Shown here piece after piece: positions 22,215-33,200 of a DNA stretch of 64,000 nt (position 1 is the first letter of the stretch; every line of letters starts with the position of its first letter). The stretch is taken from the NCBI GenBank assembly GCA_002633025.1, contig NMRB01001215.1, positions 69,948 to 133,947 on the forward strand, read 5' to 3'. The DNA comes from Notospermus geniculatus (lineage: Eukaryota; Nemertea; Pilidiophora; Heteronemertea; Lineidae). A program made the position numbers and the translations under genes. The notes beneath the pieces were generated by a model that was given only the letters and a program-made list of their open reading frames with translations, ran no database searches and had not been told where the DNA came from.

Positions 22215-23230
22215 ACAGCGCCGTCTATTGATTATCCTTACAGTTTTGGCGCCTATGACCAACTAAACACGGGGGACGAGTGTATAAGGAAGGATGTACA
22301 TGTACAGTGTACGGTAGTTTTTTTCTTGGTTACTACGGTTATCAATGAAATATTCATGTAAACATCTACCGCAACTCACACTCATCATTCTCGAAGACAC
22401 CATGATTAAAGTCACCCACGCACATCTAGGAATATGACAGTCACGTCATCTGCTCTCGATATCGTCTCGAGGATTTTACAATTGGGCCTCGGATTGGATT
22501 GATGGTTGACACGTGTATATTACGGCGAAAGCGATTCCTTGGCGGACGATAAATCATTCTAAATCAATGGCGTTCTCGTGCTCGTTTAAGACTTCTTTGT
22601 CGAGGACGCTGATCGTTGAAGCTATCTTAGTGAACCAGGCATAGGATTGTGGTTGCGTGCAACATTCAGATGAACATTCCGACTGTTTCTTCTACGTAAA
22701 ATACCCCACAGCACACGAGGCAATGTTTCTTCCTCGTTGCAAGCAATTTTATTGCCAGCAAGAAATGTGCTTGCAATTGGTCGTTGTCAGCAATGAGCAA
22801 TAAAATAGCCTCGCCAGTGTGCTGCGGTTAATTTTAAAATTTCTGCCCAATGTTAAAGTGTGACGGTCAGTGCAGTGCTTTCATGCGATTACGTCTAGCG
22901 AGTTCGATTACTTGCACCGCGGTTAGAGAAGAAGCTTGGATATCGCGCATTGTGGAGCATGCGTAGTGAGGCCGAGTAAGCGAACGGTGTCGCGCTTGCT
23001 TGGAGTAAAGTGTCATGGCTTATATGAAGGGCCAAGTGAACGAACGATGTCGCACCTGGTTCGAGTAAAGTGTCATGGCGCCAAAGCATTTTCCTCTTTC
23101 TCCGTTGGCTGAATCAGGTTCGCCGCCATCTTTTCCCCAAGAAACCGGCCCAGAGGGTCGGTCACTTGGGCTAGGCGCGAGTAAGCGCGAACAGTGAGTC
23201 AGAGCTAACAACGCTGTGGCGCTTACTGGG
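22215..23230 (+). repeat. Tandem duplication D, copy 1
   Basis: From ACAGCGCCGTCTATTG to GCGCTTACTGGG this 1016-bp stretch recurs at 23596-24796 in the same orientation, with only scattered differences by eye. It lacks the MITE present in copy 2. At 22770-22780 it keeps the empty target (TTGCAATTGGTC). No gene was recognised in it. Confidence 0.95.
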
Positions 23231-23595
23231 CGAAGCGCGGCGGTAGTACCGCATTTATTGGCGTACAAAACGCACTTGGAGATAAGCCGCACCCCCTGAA
23301 GGCCCTTACCAAATCCATAAGTAAGGCGCACTGGGGAATAAGGCGCATCCCAAATCATGCACATTTTACGGTAAAAATCTTTAGTGAAGTTCCTGGCCCT
23401 GTATGGGGGTTTCTGTATTGGCACAAGGACATACCCCGAACGCCAGACGCACTGGATCAGACCGACACGTGGTGTCTCAAATTTGATCATCTGAACATCT
23501 TACTAGTTAAGCCTGGCGCAGATCGACCTTGCGACTGGATGCAACTACCTGCAACAGTCGCTGTCGATGTGAGCGGACAGCGCACATCGATTGCG
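23231..23595. other. Spacer between tandem duplicates
   Basis: 365 bp unique within the window, with recurring words AAGGCGCA, AAGCCGCACC and AGGCGCACTGG that suggest a decayed repeat. The 156-codon minus-strand open frame over 23020-23490 has no recognisable domain. Confidence 0.5.
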
Positions 23596-24796
23596 ACAGC
23601 GCCGTCTATTGATTATCCTTACAGTTTTGGCGCCTATGACCAACTAAACACGGGGGACGAGTGTATAAGGAAGGATGTACATGTACATGTACATGCACGG
23701 TAGTTTTTTTCCTGGTTACTACGGTTATCAATGAAATATTCATGTAAACATCTACCGCAACTCAAACTCATCATTCTCGAAGACACCATGATTAAAGTCA
23801 CCCACGCACATCTAGGAATATGACAGTCACGTCATCTGCTCTCGATATCGTCACGAGGATTTTACAATTGGGCCTCGGATTGGATTGATGGTTGACACGT
23901 GTATATTACGGCGAAAACGATTCCTTGGCGGACGATAAATCATTCTAAATCAATGGCGTTCTCGTGCTCGTTTAAGACTTCTTTGTCGAGGACGCTGATC
24001 GTTGAAGCTATCTTAGTGAACCAGGCATAGGATTGTGGTTGCGTGCAACATTCAGATGAACATTCCGACTGTTTCTTCTACGTAACCCCCACAGCACAGG
24101 AGGCAATGTTTCTTCCTCGTTGCAAGCAATTTTATTGCCAGCAAGAAATGTGCTTGCAATAGGAGCTGTCAGCGAGTTGACCACTAGGTGTCACTAGGGC
24201 CCAATTCAATGCATCTAGCGGACCCAGTCATTATCGATCGAGCAGCGATCATAATAGATTTCCTGTACATTTGGTCCGCTAAGACTGTGCTGCCATCTGT
24301 TAGCAATATGCGCGGCTGACTACTCCTATTGGTCGTTGTCAGCAATGAGCAATAAAATAGCCTCGCCAGTGTGTTGCGGTTTTAACGTACCGGTAGTTTT
24401 AAAATTTCTGCCCAATGTTAAAGTGTGACGGTCAGTGCAGTGCTTTCAAGCGATTACGTCTAGCGTTTTCGATTTAATACTTGCACCGAGGTTGGAGAAG
24501 AAGCTTGGATATCGCGCATTGTGGCGCATGCGTAGTGAGGCCGAGTAACGAACGGTGTCGCACTTGCTTGGAGTAAAGTGTCATGTCTTATATGAAGGGC
24601 CAAGTGAACGACGATGTCGCACCTGGCTCGAGTTAAGTGTCATGGCGCCAAATCATTTTCCTCTTTCTCCACTGGCTGAATCAAGTTCGCCGCCATCTTT
24701 CCCCAAGAAACCGGCCCAGAGGGTCGGTCACTTGGGCTAGGCGCGAGTAAGCGCGAATAGTGAGTCAGAGCTAACAACGCTGTGGCGCTTACTGGG
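23596..24796 (+). repeat. Tandem duplication D, copy 2
   Basis: Second unit of the direct duplication (period about 1381 bp). It differs from copy 1 by a 167-bp MITE (24161-24327), an expanded TACATG tract near 23678 and small indels. It ends exactly where the TIR element at 24797 starts. Confidence 0.95.
24161..24327. mobile_element. 167-bp MITE with a visible empty site
   Basis: Same family as 5269-5434. It starts AGGAGCTGTCAG and ends CTGACTACTCCT. Copy 1 of the surrounding duplication reads GCAATTGG at the equivalent point, whereas here GCAAT precedes and ATTGG follows, so insertion duplicated the dinucleotide AT. It therefore moved after the tandem duplication arose, or was lost precisely from copy 1. 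It has no coding capacity. Confidence 0.93.
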
Positions 24797-25544
24797 GCTG
24801 AAGGGGTTATTGTCGTCCTAGGTACACATAAAGTGTACCCAGGTTCGATGTCGTCAAGTGAAATTGTACCCTGGGTCCACTTTCTTGTTACAAACTGTAC
24901 CCAGGTTCTGATTTAGAGACCTCGGGGCGAGGTTGTTCTCAGTGAAGTCACTTGATATTGTGCCTGCAAGTTGGCCGTGCAAAAAGCTAAAGAAGAGAAT
25001 AGAGGTTGGAAGAATTTTATTTTTGACTAGCTGGACAGTTTTCAACCTCGGATGGTTGCAGAGAAAGTTCATCAACTCGCCAGCTAGACAAGAAAACGTG
25101 TCATTTCCATGTAGGCCTACATGTGCATGTGCCATTGTGCATGGCCATGATGGGTTTGTTTGATCATGTGTCATAGCTTGCTGGGCAAACACTGCGGGTC
25201 TGTGTGTTCCATTGTACACAGGACGTGGTCCTTATGCTGAAGAAGATGATGATGATGATTGTTTGGGGAGGTGTGAACTTAAAAGGGATTATAGAGGGGC
25301 AATTAGCTCGCTGTTCCTCCTGTCAGTATAATTCCTCCAAGGTCATAGCAACAGGATCCTGGAACCAACATACGCTAATTCACGTATCCCACGAAATCTT
25401 GAGAATGAGCTCGTCCCTAGGTCTCTAAATCAGAACCTGGGTACAGTTTGTAACAAGAAAGTGGACCCAGGGTACAATTTCACTTGACGACATCGAACCT
25501 GGGTACACTTTATGTGTACCCAGGACGACAATAACCCCTTCAGC
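24797..25544. mobile_element. 748-bp TIR element with ~126-bp arms
   Basis: The left terminus GCTGAAGGGGTTATTGTCGT and the right terminus ACGACAATAACCCCTTCAGC are exact inverted copies, and the arms stay nearly identical for about 126 bp each (24797-24922, 25419-25544). They include GTGTACCCAGGTTCGATGTC and CTGATTTAGAGACC. The interior (24923-25418) has a GATGAT microsatellite near 25243-25260 and no transposase domain. A related 420-bp element is inserted at 36672-37091. The right end touches an assembly gap. Confidence 0.93.
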
Positions 25545-25692
25545 NNNNNNNNNNNNNNNNNNNNNNNNNNNNNNNNNNNNNNNNNNNNNNNNNNNNNNNN
25601 NNNNNNNNNNNNNNNNNNNNNNNNNNNNNNNNNNNNNNNNNNNNNNNNNNNNNNNNNNNNNNNNNNNNNNNNNNNNNNNNNNNNNNNNNNNN
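25545..25692. other. Assembly gap (148 N)
   Basis: A run of N directly after the right terminus of the TIR element. Open frames crossing it are not informative. Confidence 1.
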
Positions 25693-26000
25693 TGACCAGA
25701 CGTGCCAGCTTTTCCTCCGATACCACAGAGAATCAAGGCTTTAATCGCTTACTTTCTCAATCATGGAAGTCTCATGCGGGCTGCCTGCAGTATACGTCGT
25801 AAACTTGGTATTCCTTCAAAGGGTTCATCAAAAAACCCCTGGGACACTGCGTGGGCTGTGAAGGTCCTATGAGGAAGAAGTATGCAAATTGCCAGACATA
25901 ATTGGCATGTCATCAGCAGCCATATTCTCTGAACATGGCACTATGGTTTCCTGGTCATCCGTCCAAAAGTCAGCCATGATGACTGTGATCATGAAACGCG

Positions 26001-26157
26001 CTGGTGATTGGTTATCGCATTTGGGATCCTAGCTATGATAGAGGGCAGCACACCAAAACCCGGTCCTATACAATGGACGCCCTTTGAGTGGGAAATTGAT
26101 CAGGACCGGGATGTCAGTTTCATTTCAATAGTTTTAACCACTAGTGACACTTATTGA
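26001..26157 (-). repeat. Dispersed repeat family E (AGGACCGGG..GGTGTCACTAGT)
   Basis: The complement of this stretch matches 33011-33150 and 58852-58987: GTGTCACTAGTGGTTA, AACTATTGAAATGAAACTGA, CATTGTATAGGACC and GTGTGCTGCCCTCTATC occur in the same order. The two TARP-segment copies lie in intron 2. It is non-coding. Positions 25693-26000 hold nothing recognised. Confidence 0.8.
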
Positions 26158-26339
26158 GGAAGTCGGCTAGGGTCCCTATTGAATCGGGCGTAACCTTTCC
26201 CACACTTCGCGACCCGACGATCGGGTTGCGTCGCATGGTTGTTCCCACTACACGACTGGCTACGGTTCAGTCTCATAAGACTGGACTAACTCGTAAGTAC
26301 GGTATAAAAGTAAAAAAAACCTATTTCTGTATTCCTCTC

Positions 26340-26870
26340 TCTATTCCCGTGTCATTTCGTTACGACTTCCATACCGTTTTAGACGATGAGATGCATTGCG
26401 TTTTTCAAAATGGCCGCCATTTGGCCGTGAATCGCGAACTGCGTATTTGTGAAAGACGTTTTTTTCGGAAATTTGTATTTGTATTTCATTTTTCCGTCAG
26501 GGCCGACGCTATAGCATTATTGGCCCTGGTAAGTACGGAGGAGGCCATCACAAGCTACTCATGTTCCTCACTTGGATGGGGTCTTTTACTTGCCCTTGCA
26601 AAGACACAAGGTACAAGGCACCACGGCTTACTGTCCCATGCGACGGACTGAAGAGCCGGGAATTAAATCCCATATGGCCCGGGCTGGATTCAAACCCGGG
26701 ACCTGCCGCTTGCTAAGCGGACGTGATAACCACTAGGCTATCAGGCTCCTCATTCGGAAATGATGCTTGTACCGACGATATAAGAAGGATAGCCAAACCT
26801 CGTTGAAATTGGTTGGGTATTAACGGAGCCACAGGTAAAAACTCTGGCGCAGCAGCGATTTTAAACAAAG
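26340..26870 (+). repeat. Repeat family R copy interrupted by a tRNA-like insert
   Basis: The left part (to about 26490) matches 7680-7800. The right part (GTTGAAATTGGTTGGGTATT, AACGGAGCCACAGGTAAAAA, near 26800-26850) matches 7865-7910. Between them lies about 300 bp absent from the other copy, including the tRNA-like block, consistent with an insertion into an old repeat. Confidence 0.65.
26676..26749 (-). ncRNA. tRNA-like sequence, probable SINE head or tRNA pseudogene
   Basis: On the minus strand the sequence opens GGAGCCTGATAGCCTAGTGG (an A-box-like block), then a CCGC/GCGG stem enclosing TTAGCAA, which would present AGC as the anticodon, then GGTTTGAATCC (a B-box-like block). A functional tRNA would need a 3' strand complementary to GGAGCCT after the T arm. 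None is there, and the T stem does not pair cleanly. A tRNA-derived SINE or a decayed tRNA is therefore more likely. The flanking family R repeat shows that it was inserted. Confidence 0.7.
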
Positions 26871-27519
26871 TGTAGATGCAGGTTGACGCCATCCCAGGTC
26901 ATCAGCTGCAGCTTCACTTGTTCTAAATGACTATCACCTTTCATGAGTGAAGGCAACTCTGAGTTCAGTTAAGATTTGACAGTTCTCTTGAGATCTCATG
27001 TATCTCAATCAATAGGAAATCGACCAAATCAGCAAATCAATCCCGTCTCCGAATCACTGCACCTAATAACCTGCGCGTAATCTTCTAGGCGAAAGTTCCA
27101 TCCTTCGACTACTAACGATCCAGTGATGAATATTTCATTCCCCTCAAATTGAAATAATCATTAATTTATATTTGTAGGGGAAAGACTCCCCGGAGAGGTA
27201 ACCATGCATGCCGAGCTAAGAGTTTATGGGCAAGAGAGAATAATTTAAGATGATCATCCTTTTGATATATAAATTCTAATTTGTTGTGTCACAGCAGTGC
27301 ACAGAGGCGACGGGTAGTCTGAAAGGATGTTTAGGTTGAAGACATAAGAAATATAATGTACACGGTTGATGTGATGCTGTAGTGCCTGTTCTGCGGGACG
27401 TTGGTGCCAGTGTATCTTTTAGACTCATGAGAGTTTTGCTTTCTTTTAAGAATCACGCGAAGTCCAATGTGTGCAAAAGATGTTGACGTCACAGATGACG
27501 GCTCGTCGTGTTGATGATA
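26871..27519. other. Intergenic; nothing recognised
   Basis: No repeat partner or coding motif was found in this AT-rich stretch. Confidence 0.4.
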
Positions 27520-27695
27520 GGTGTAACGTTTTTCAGTGTGGCCATTTTTGTGTGATTCCCATTATTTGGAACACACTGGGAAACGGACTCGCTATTTCTC
27601 TGTGTGTCGCCCATTGTCAAGTCGCGTCTTATTCCGTCAATCTATTGTAATGCCACACTGCCACACGGGCCTCACTGAAAAACGTTACACCGGCA
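27520..27695. repeat. Intact MITE family C
   Basis: The ends GGTGTAACGTTTTTCAGTG and CACTGAAAAACGTTACACC are inverted copies about 175 bp apart, with the interior shared with 10490-10690. This complete copy shows that the minisatellite at 10679 began at the family's right terminus. Confidence 0.88.
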
Positions 27696-27803
27696 TGTGT
27701 TAATGTCCAATTAAGGGATCTATCCACTTATTTCTGATGCACATTTGCAATGAAAAAAAAATCGTTAAACCTAAGTGTTACGCTAGAGGCTTTATCACCT
27801 TAA

Positions 27804-29266
27804 AGCTGAACTAGATCGTTAAAAGCAGCGCACGGGAGGTTTTAAAAAATAAGCCGCGCCACGGCGCGGCTTGAATGTCAAACAAGTGCCCATCCGCCAT
27901 GTTCCAAACGCCCGTCCGCCATGTTTTGAATGTCTCTCCAAACCCAATAGACTTCCAATGTCTGTGGTGGCGCTAGCGTATTCCAAATCCAATCGGCGAA
28001 GGAGTCGCATCATGGCCTCGTATGCAAGTGCACGGATATTGTACAGGGCAGTACATGAGCCATCAATGTAGGCATCAGAATCACTGCAAACAAAACAAAA
28101 TAAACATCAGTTAGATAAGAAGGATAAAACGAGAAGTAGGCTGCACGCAGGCATAACGAAAATAATGAACTTTCAGTACATTCGGACTGGGAGCGGGCCG
28201 GAACTTGCCATACGCCAACATTGTTGGAATGCACGGACAAAGAAGGGCGAGGCCAACGTCAATTGAAAAGGCCTAGCCGGTCAATCCCACGGCTCGATAA
28301 AACTAATTAGACCGACTAATGAAAAGTAATGAAAGTAACCTACCTTTCAAGATGTGAAAGCGTGTGACTTTATCCTTTCTAATGTAGGAAAACACGAAAA
28401 AATACACAGTACGGGTGTCCTTCTCTGACTACGAAACCGCCATTTTGTATTCTAGGCCTACATGTATGTAATCTGACCTTGGAGGCAATCACCCATGCAT
28501 AACATTGTGTGAATTTTTACATTGTAATAAAGAAATCCAATTTCGAATAGAGGAATGTAAGAATTTATACAATGTTATGCGTGGATGATTGCGTCGAGGT
28601 CGCATTTCATAGCCCTAGAAACCAAAATGGCGATTTCCTTAGTCAGACAAGGACACCCGTGTGTATATTTTTTCGTGTTTTTCTGCATTAGAACGGATAA
28701 AGTCACACGCTTTCACATCCTGGAAGGTAGGTTACTTTCATTACTTTTCATTAGTCAATCTGATTAGTTATATCGAACCGTTTGGTTGACCTGCTAGACC
28801 TTTTTCAATTGGCCTTGGCCTCGCCCTTCTTTGTTAGTGCATTCGAACAATGTCGGCGTATGGAAATTTCTGGCCCGCTCCCAGTCCGAATGTAGGCTAC
28901 TGAAAGTTCAATTTTTATTTTCGTAATGCCTGCGTATAGCCTATTTCTCGTTTTTTCCTTCTAACTAATGATTACTTTGTTTTGTTTGCAGTGATTGCGA
29001 TGCCTGATGCCTCATGTACTGCCGTGTACAATGTTGGTGTATTTGCATACGAGGCCATGATGCGACTCCTTCGCCGATTGGATTTGGAATACGCTGGCGC
29101 CACCACGGACATTGGAAGTCTATTGGGTTTGGAGAGACATTCAAAACATGGCGGACGGGCGTTTGGGACATGGCGGATGGGCACTTGTTTGACATTCAAG
29201 CCGCGCGATGGCGCGGCTTATTTTTTAAAACCTCCCGTGCGCTGCTTTTAACGATCTAGTTCAGCT
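27804..29266. mobile_element. 1.46-kb TTAA-flanked foldback element with ~700-bp arms
   Basis: The termini AGCTGAACTAG and CTAGTTCAGCT are exact inverted copies flanked on both sides by TTAA (27800-27803, 29267-29270), the target of piggyBac- and Kolobok-type elements. Pairing continues almost to the centre near 28535. Each arm carries a short GC-rich palindrome (AAGCCGCGCC..GGCGCGGCTT) and a putative exon-like block behind a TTTGCAG acceptor. No transposase domain was recognised. It could instead be an inverted duplication of a gene's 5' part, but the TTAA flanks favour a transposon. Confidence 0.8.
28992..29160 (+). pseudogene. Exon-like block in the right arm of the foldback element
   Basis: Preceded by a pyrimidine-rich tract and TTTGCAG, this block reads open through a peptide containing AYEAMMRLLRRLDLEYAGAT followed by TDIGSLLGLERHSKHGG. 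The left arm (complement of about 27900-28080) gives almost the same peptide after the same kind of acceptor, with the core unchanged except A to S near its end, while the N-terminal part has changed more. I do not recognise the family. It looks like a captured gene fragment or a decayed first coding exon of the element. An upstream ATG block ending GAAG/GTAGGT lies at about 28627-28726, but the equivalent in the left arm has an early stop. Confidence 0.4.
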
Positions 29267-29270
29267 TTAA

Positions 29271-29719
29271 GCCTCGCTTATGTCGCCCTTGCGTACAGTC
29301 AGAACTAGTTGGCAACTGATAATCGGCGCGTAGTTGGAACTAATTAGTCACAACTACTAGGTGACATAAGCTCTCGGGCGTGAGAGAAACTAGTTGCCGA
29401 CTAGTTGCCAACTAAAAATATCTAGATCCTGAAAGTCGCACATGTTCAACTTCAGCGACTAGTTGACAACTGTATCCTGAAGACAGCCAATGAAATTCGC
29501 TTTACATTCCACGTGGCCTAACGTGACCACGTGACCTAATCACCACGTCACTTAAAATCAAAGGAAATCTGTGTCGACATAAGCACTCAAAAGACGGCGA
29601 TAAACTAGTTCCAGGCAGTTGCGACCGATCGGTATTTTTCTACTCGGTGGCGACATAAGTTATCAGTTGCAACTTGTTGACGCTGTTTCTATCACAGCGT
29701 AGGGCGACATAAGCGAGGC
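29271..29719. mobile_element. 449-bp MITE, TAA target duplication (Harbinger-type)
   Basis: The ends GCCTCGCTTATGTCGCCC and GGGCGACATAAGCGAGGC are exact inverted copies, flanked by TAA at 29268-29270 and 29720-29722. The interior is dominated by inverted and direct copies of AACTAGTTGCAAC-like words. A 3-bp TWA duplication is typical of PIF/Harbinger. The left TAA is also the last three bases of the neighbouring foldback element's TTAA, so this MITE landed at its edge. Confidence 0.9.
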
Positions 29720-30124
29720 TAAAACGTCCCTCTAAAAACCTGGATGTTGTATAAAGATGTAACACTTTTGATCAAAGAAAGTAGTGTTTGATAAACAACA
29801 TCCCATTTTTTATTAGCGCCTATTCCTTTCTTTTAATAAGCCTGATGAAGGAGTATGTAAAGTACAAAACTATTTATGTAGTTTGAAACTCCTACAACTC
29901 ATGAATAAAATGTGTTACATCTTTATTGGACTCGGAATGGACTCGCGAGACAGCCTCTTGGATCAGAATACGCTGGATCGTGTTCATTTTACAGCGTAAT
30001 ACAAAATCATTGAGGGGTGAAAGATAAAGAAACTGTGAAGAAGCTGGAGCTGAAGTAATTGTATTGAATATTACATACACGTACATGTTTTTATTTAAAA
30101 TATTTCTTCTTTCTCTTCTTTCAG

Positions 30125-30208
30125 ATAGGAAAACGACACAATGCAGCTATATAAAATACTTTTCTGATGTGGACGAAGAGGAGTTGGAACCCACAGACAC
30201 AATACTGC
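30125..30208 (+). CDS. CACNG: TARP / calcium channel gamma subunit, exon 2 (copy 1)
   Basis: This 84-bp exon lies between TTCTTTCTCTTCTTTCAG and the donor GTGAGT, with phase-1 introns on both sides. It encodes RKTTQCSYIKYFSDVDEEEL followed by EPTDTIL. This corresponds to the end of the first extracellular loop of stargazin-type proteins, where vertebrates have a cysteine followed by an acidic stretch that leads into the second membrane segment. The family are four-pass membrane proteins: auxiliary AMPA-receptor (TARP) or calcium-channel subunits. The exon length matches vertebrate TARP exon 2 as I recall it. It is identical to 56595-56678. Exon 1, with the start codon, first membrane helix and GLW motif, was not found upstream. 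Confidence 0.9.
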
Positions 30209-33200
30209 GTGAGTAACAGTGAAACTGCTCTATTTCATTTAGATCAATGCTTGTATACCACAGTGCCTATATGGGGTGCTGCATCCAGTCGTCAGATATA
30301 CAGTAGAAACAAAATTCATGACCATGCACATCGATAAATCAGACACAATGTAGCCTATACGTCTGTGTGTCTCAGCGAGGAAAATACCAGTGTTTCGTGT
30401 ATGGTGCACAGCCCGACTTCAATTCGTCATGTAACACAGTTCAGAACATCCTGGGAACCCAGGGCATTTCCACTCTGCATAGCGCGTTACAATGCCCTGG
30501 GGAAACCCACCCCGTTTTGGTGGGGAAGAGGGCTGTTCCCTCATGTGTACTCGCCAACTGGTAATTCACGAATAAACCATGCAATGCAGTGGGGGATCGC
30601 CACTTGATGTAATGGGCAGACATCGTGCCTAGTGCTGTAACGTATGCACATATATCTGGTGTTATGAGTTACCGGGTACCAGTCTCATAGCAATGCATCT
30701 CATTCCATAATTTATGCATGCTGTCGGAATGATAGCTGCCCCAAACACATGAACTGGATCATACCTTCGTGTTTTGAACCGGTCGGTACTTACCCATTAT
30801 CTCGGTAATCCATGACAACCATTTTTACGCGAAGTTAATTCAGGAATATTAAAAAATCCAGCGAGTTTGTCAGCGAATCGAGGAATGTTTGAAACCACCA
30901 TATTTGGGAGCGACAATGGCGGGATAGAAGCTTCGCTGTGATTGGTTGTATTTAGCGACAGATTTTCTGTCGCTAGTTCCACAGCGAAAAGGCGCCAATT
31001 TCAACAGGGCCTCGGACGTGCGAGTAGGGGAGCGCGTTTTAGAGGACCTGTTGCAAGAGGATGAGTTCAGAAAGGCAATCTATGTTGTAAAGAAGAGTGC
31101 CAACCATTGCGAAAAAAGATAGATGAGGGAAGGTGGTGAAATTTGAAGTAACGACTTGGGAGAAATAGCAAAATGCATTTTTATGGGAAAACGGGAACAC
31201 ACGTAGAGAGGTGCTGAAGAATAATCAGTCTGTTTATGTCTAGAATCATTCTGTATCAAGCTCTTCCTGTGGTTTGATACATCTCCTAATGGGCTAACCG
31301 AAGCGACGTAGCATTGGCAGAGCTAGACCTTTTCCTGCGGATCTCTGTTGTCATTAGCGCTGCTTGTTGAAGAGATCTTATTGCCGCTGCTGTTACGCCT
31401 TAAGTGCTTGTAATCAGATCGATGCATAACAAACTGATGTAATGAAGTGGGCATGTGATCTCACGCAAAAATCAAAAAGCATTGTTGAGAATGATGATGA
31501 GTAATTCTCTAGCGTGGATGTTGCTTGCCTTACGGCGCATGCGGTTCCTTCCTGAGTCATCTTGAAACAGGCGAGCTGTCGAGGGGGTGTTGCGGATGCA
31601 AGTCGTCTGTGGTTTATGACAAGGATTTCGGTCTCTCACCCTTAGGAAAAAAATTCTAAATGTTTCTTTGGTAACTACATAGAAGAACTACATGTATTAA
31701 AAACTATCAAAACTACATGTATAATCGTTCTTCGCAGAACTCCACAATTCAACGCCAATAGACGCCAAACTTTACAAATGGGCTTAAAGGGGCACGACAT
31801 TGCCACTTTTTGTCGACATCCGGCGCCACCGGCAGTGATTGCGTCATTCTCCAACACCGTAGTTTTGCTTATCGCCCAGAAAGTATGATTAGAATACAAT
31901 GCATACGTGGATGCAAGTGGAACGAGAGTTACTCTACATTGGGCGAGGTTGATAAAGCGGTAGTTTAAAAACATTTTTAATAGAGGCCTCCCTTAACGCG
32001 GGTATGTTTAGCGCCGGATAGGGAAGGAATGAAGTGCCCCTTTAAAGAGGATATCTTGACTTACGAACTGCAATTTAAAACGTCCCCCTAAAAACGTTTT
32101 ATCAGGCAAAAAAAATTTCTGTTTCTTGTCCGCGCTCGCGTCATTCCCGAACCCTTCACGTCAATTTTTTTTCACAAATTTCAAATTTTCCCACTTTGCT
32201 TACGCAGTGCCTTCTATACAATGCACAGAAATGCTTCGTCACTTGAAATCATCTTTATTTTTCATGAAACATGTGCTTTAAACATGTAGAGAAATAGTTT
32301 GCTGGTAGTATTTTCCCCATCCATGAAGATGTAACGCTTTTGATCAAAGAAAGTGATTAATAAACTACATCCCATTAATTAGGGCTTATTGCTTCACATA
32401 TACAACTACTTTTAATAAAAGTAAAAAAAAAATATTTATGTGTTTTGAAACTCCTACAACCACGAATAAAAAGTACATGTATTACATCCTTATTGGACTC
32501 GGAGTGGACTCGCGAGACAGCCTCTTAAGTCACGTGGCGCCTTTATAGGTTAGGCAGGTCCTTCTGCTGTATACATTAAAGATACTCGGAACTATTTTGC
32601 GAAGTGTGCATACGAAAAACACTATACATTAACAGCGAGAAGCAGATTTCGTGAAAAAAATCGATGAAATCTGCGGAAAATCATACGACGGACATTACTT
32701 TGACAAATCGTCTACCATCTCCAGACGTTTGTGGAATAGAAAAGTTGATACGCAAGCCGAGACTGCTGTCACATATCCAATACAATATCTGTCTCATTAC
32801 ACATCGAAAATACATCGTACGCCGACATAAGCACACGAAAGCTCGTTTATCAGAGAATGTTTTCCAATAAAAAAATTACGATATCCGAACGCAAAACCAA
32901 TTGGTTGAATAATGCAATACTATGGAATAGGTCTTGGAAGGTCTAGTTTCTTTCCTCGTTCCTATATTAGATCTAAAGTGTGGGACGTCAATGGGGACTC
33001 TAGCCCACTGCCTCAATAGGTGTCACTAGTGGTTATTAAAACTATTGAAATGAAACTGACATCGCGGTCCTGATCAATTTCCCACACAAAAGGCGTCCAT
33101 TGTATAGGACCGGGTTTCGGTGTGCTGCCCTCTATCGCAGCTAGGATCGATCCCCCTTCATTACACCAGGCGTCATTTGTCCACGACTTCGCGCTGAAAG

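Noticed and set aside
23020-23490. 156-codon minus-strand frame
   Set aside because: It crosses the edge of tandem duplicate D and a decayed repeat; no motif, and the duplicate copy does not keep it.
26154-26651. 165-codon plus-strand frame
   Set aside because: It spans dispersed repeat family R and the edge of family E; no domain, and not conserved as a frame in the other copies of the repeats.
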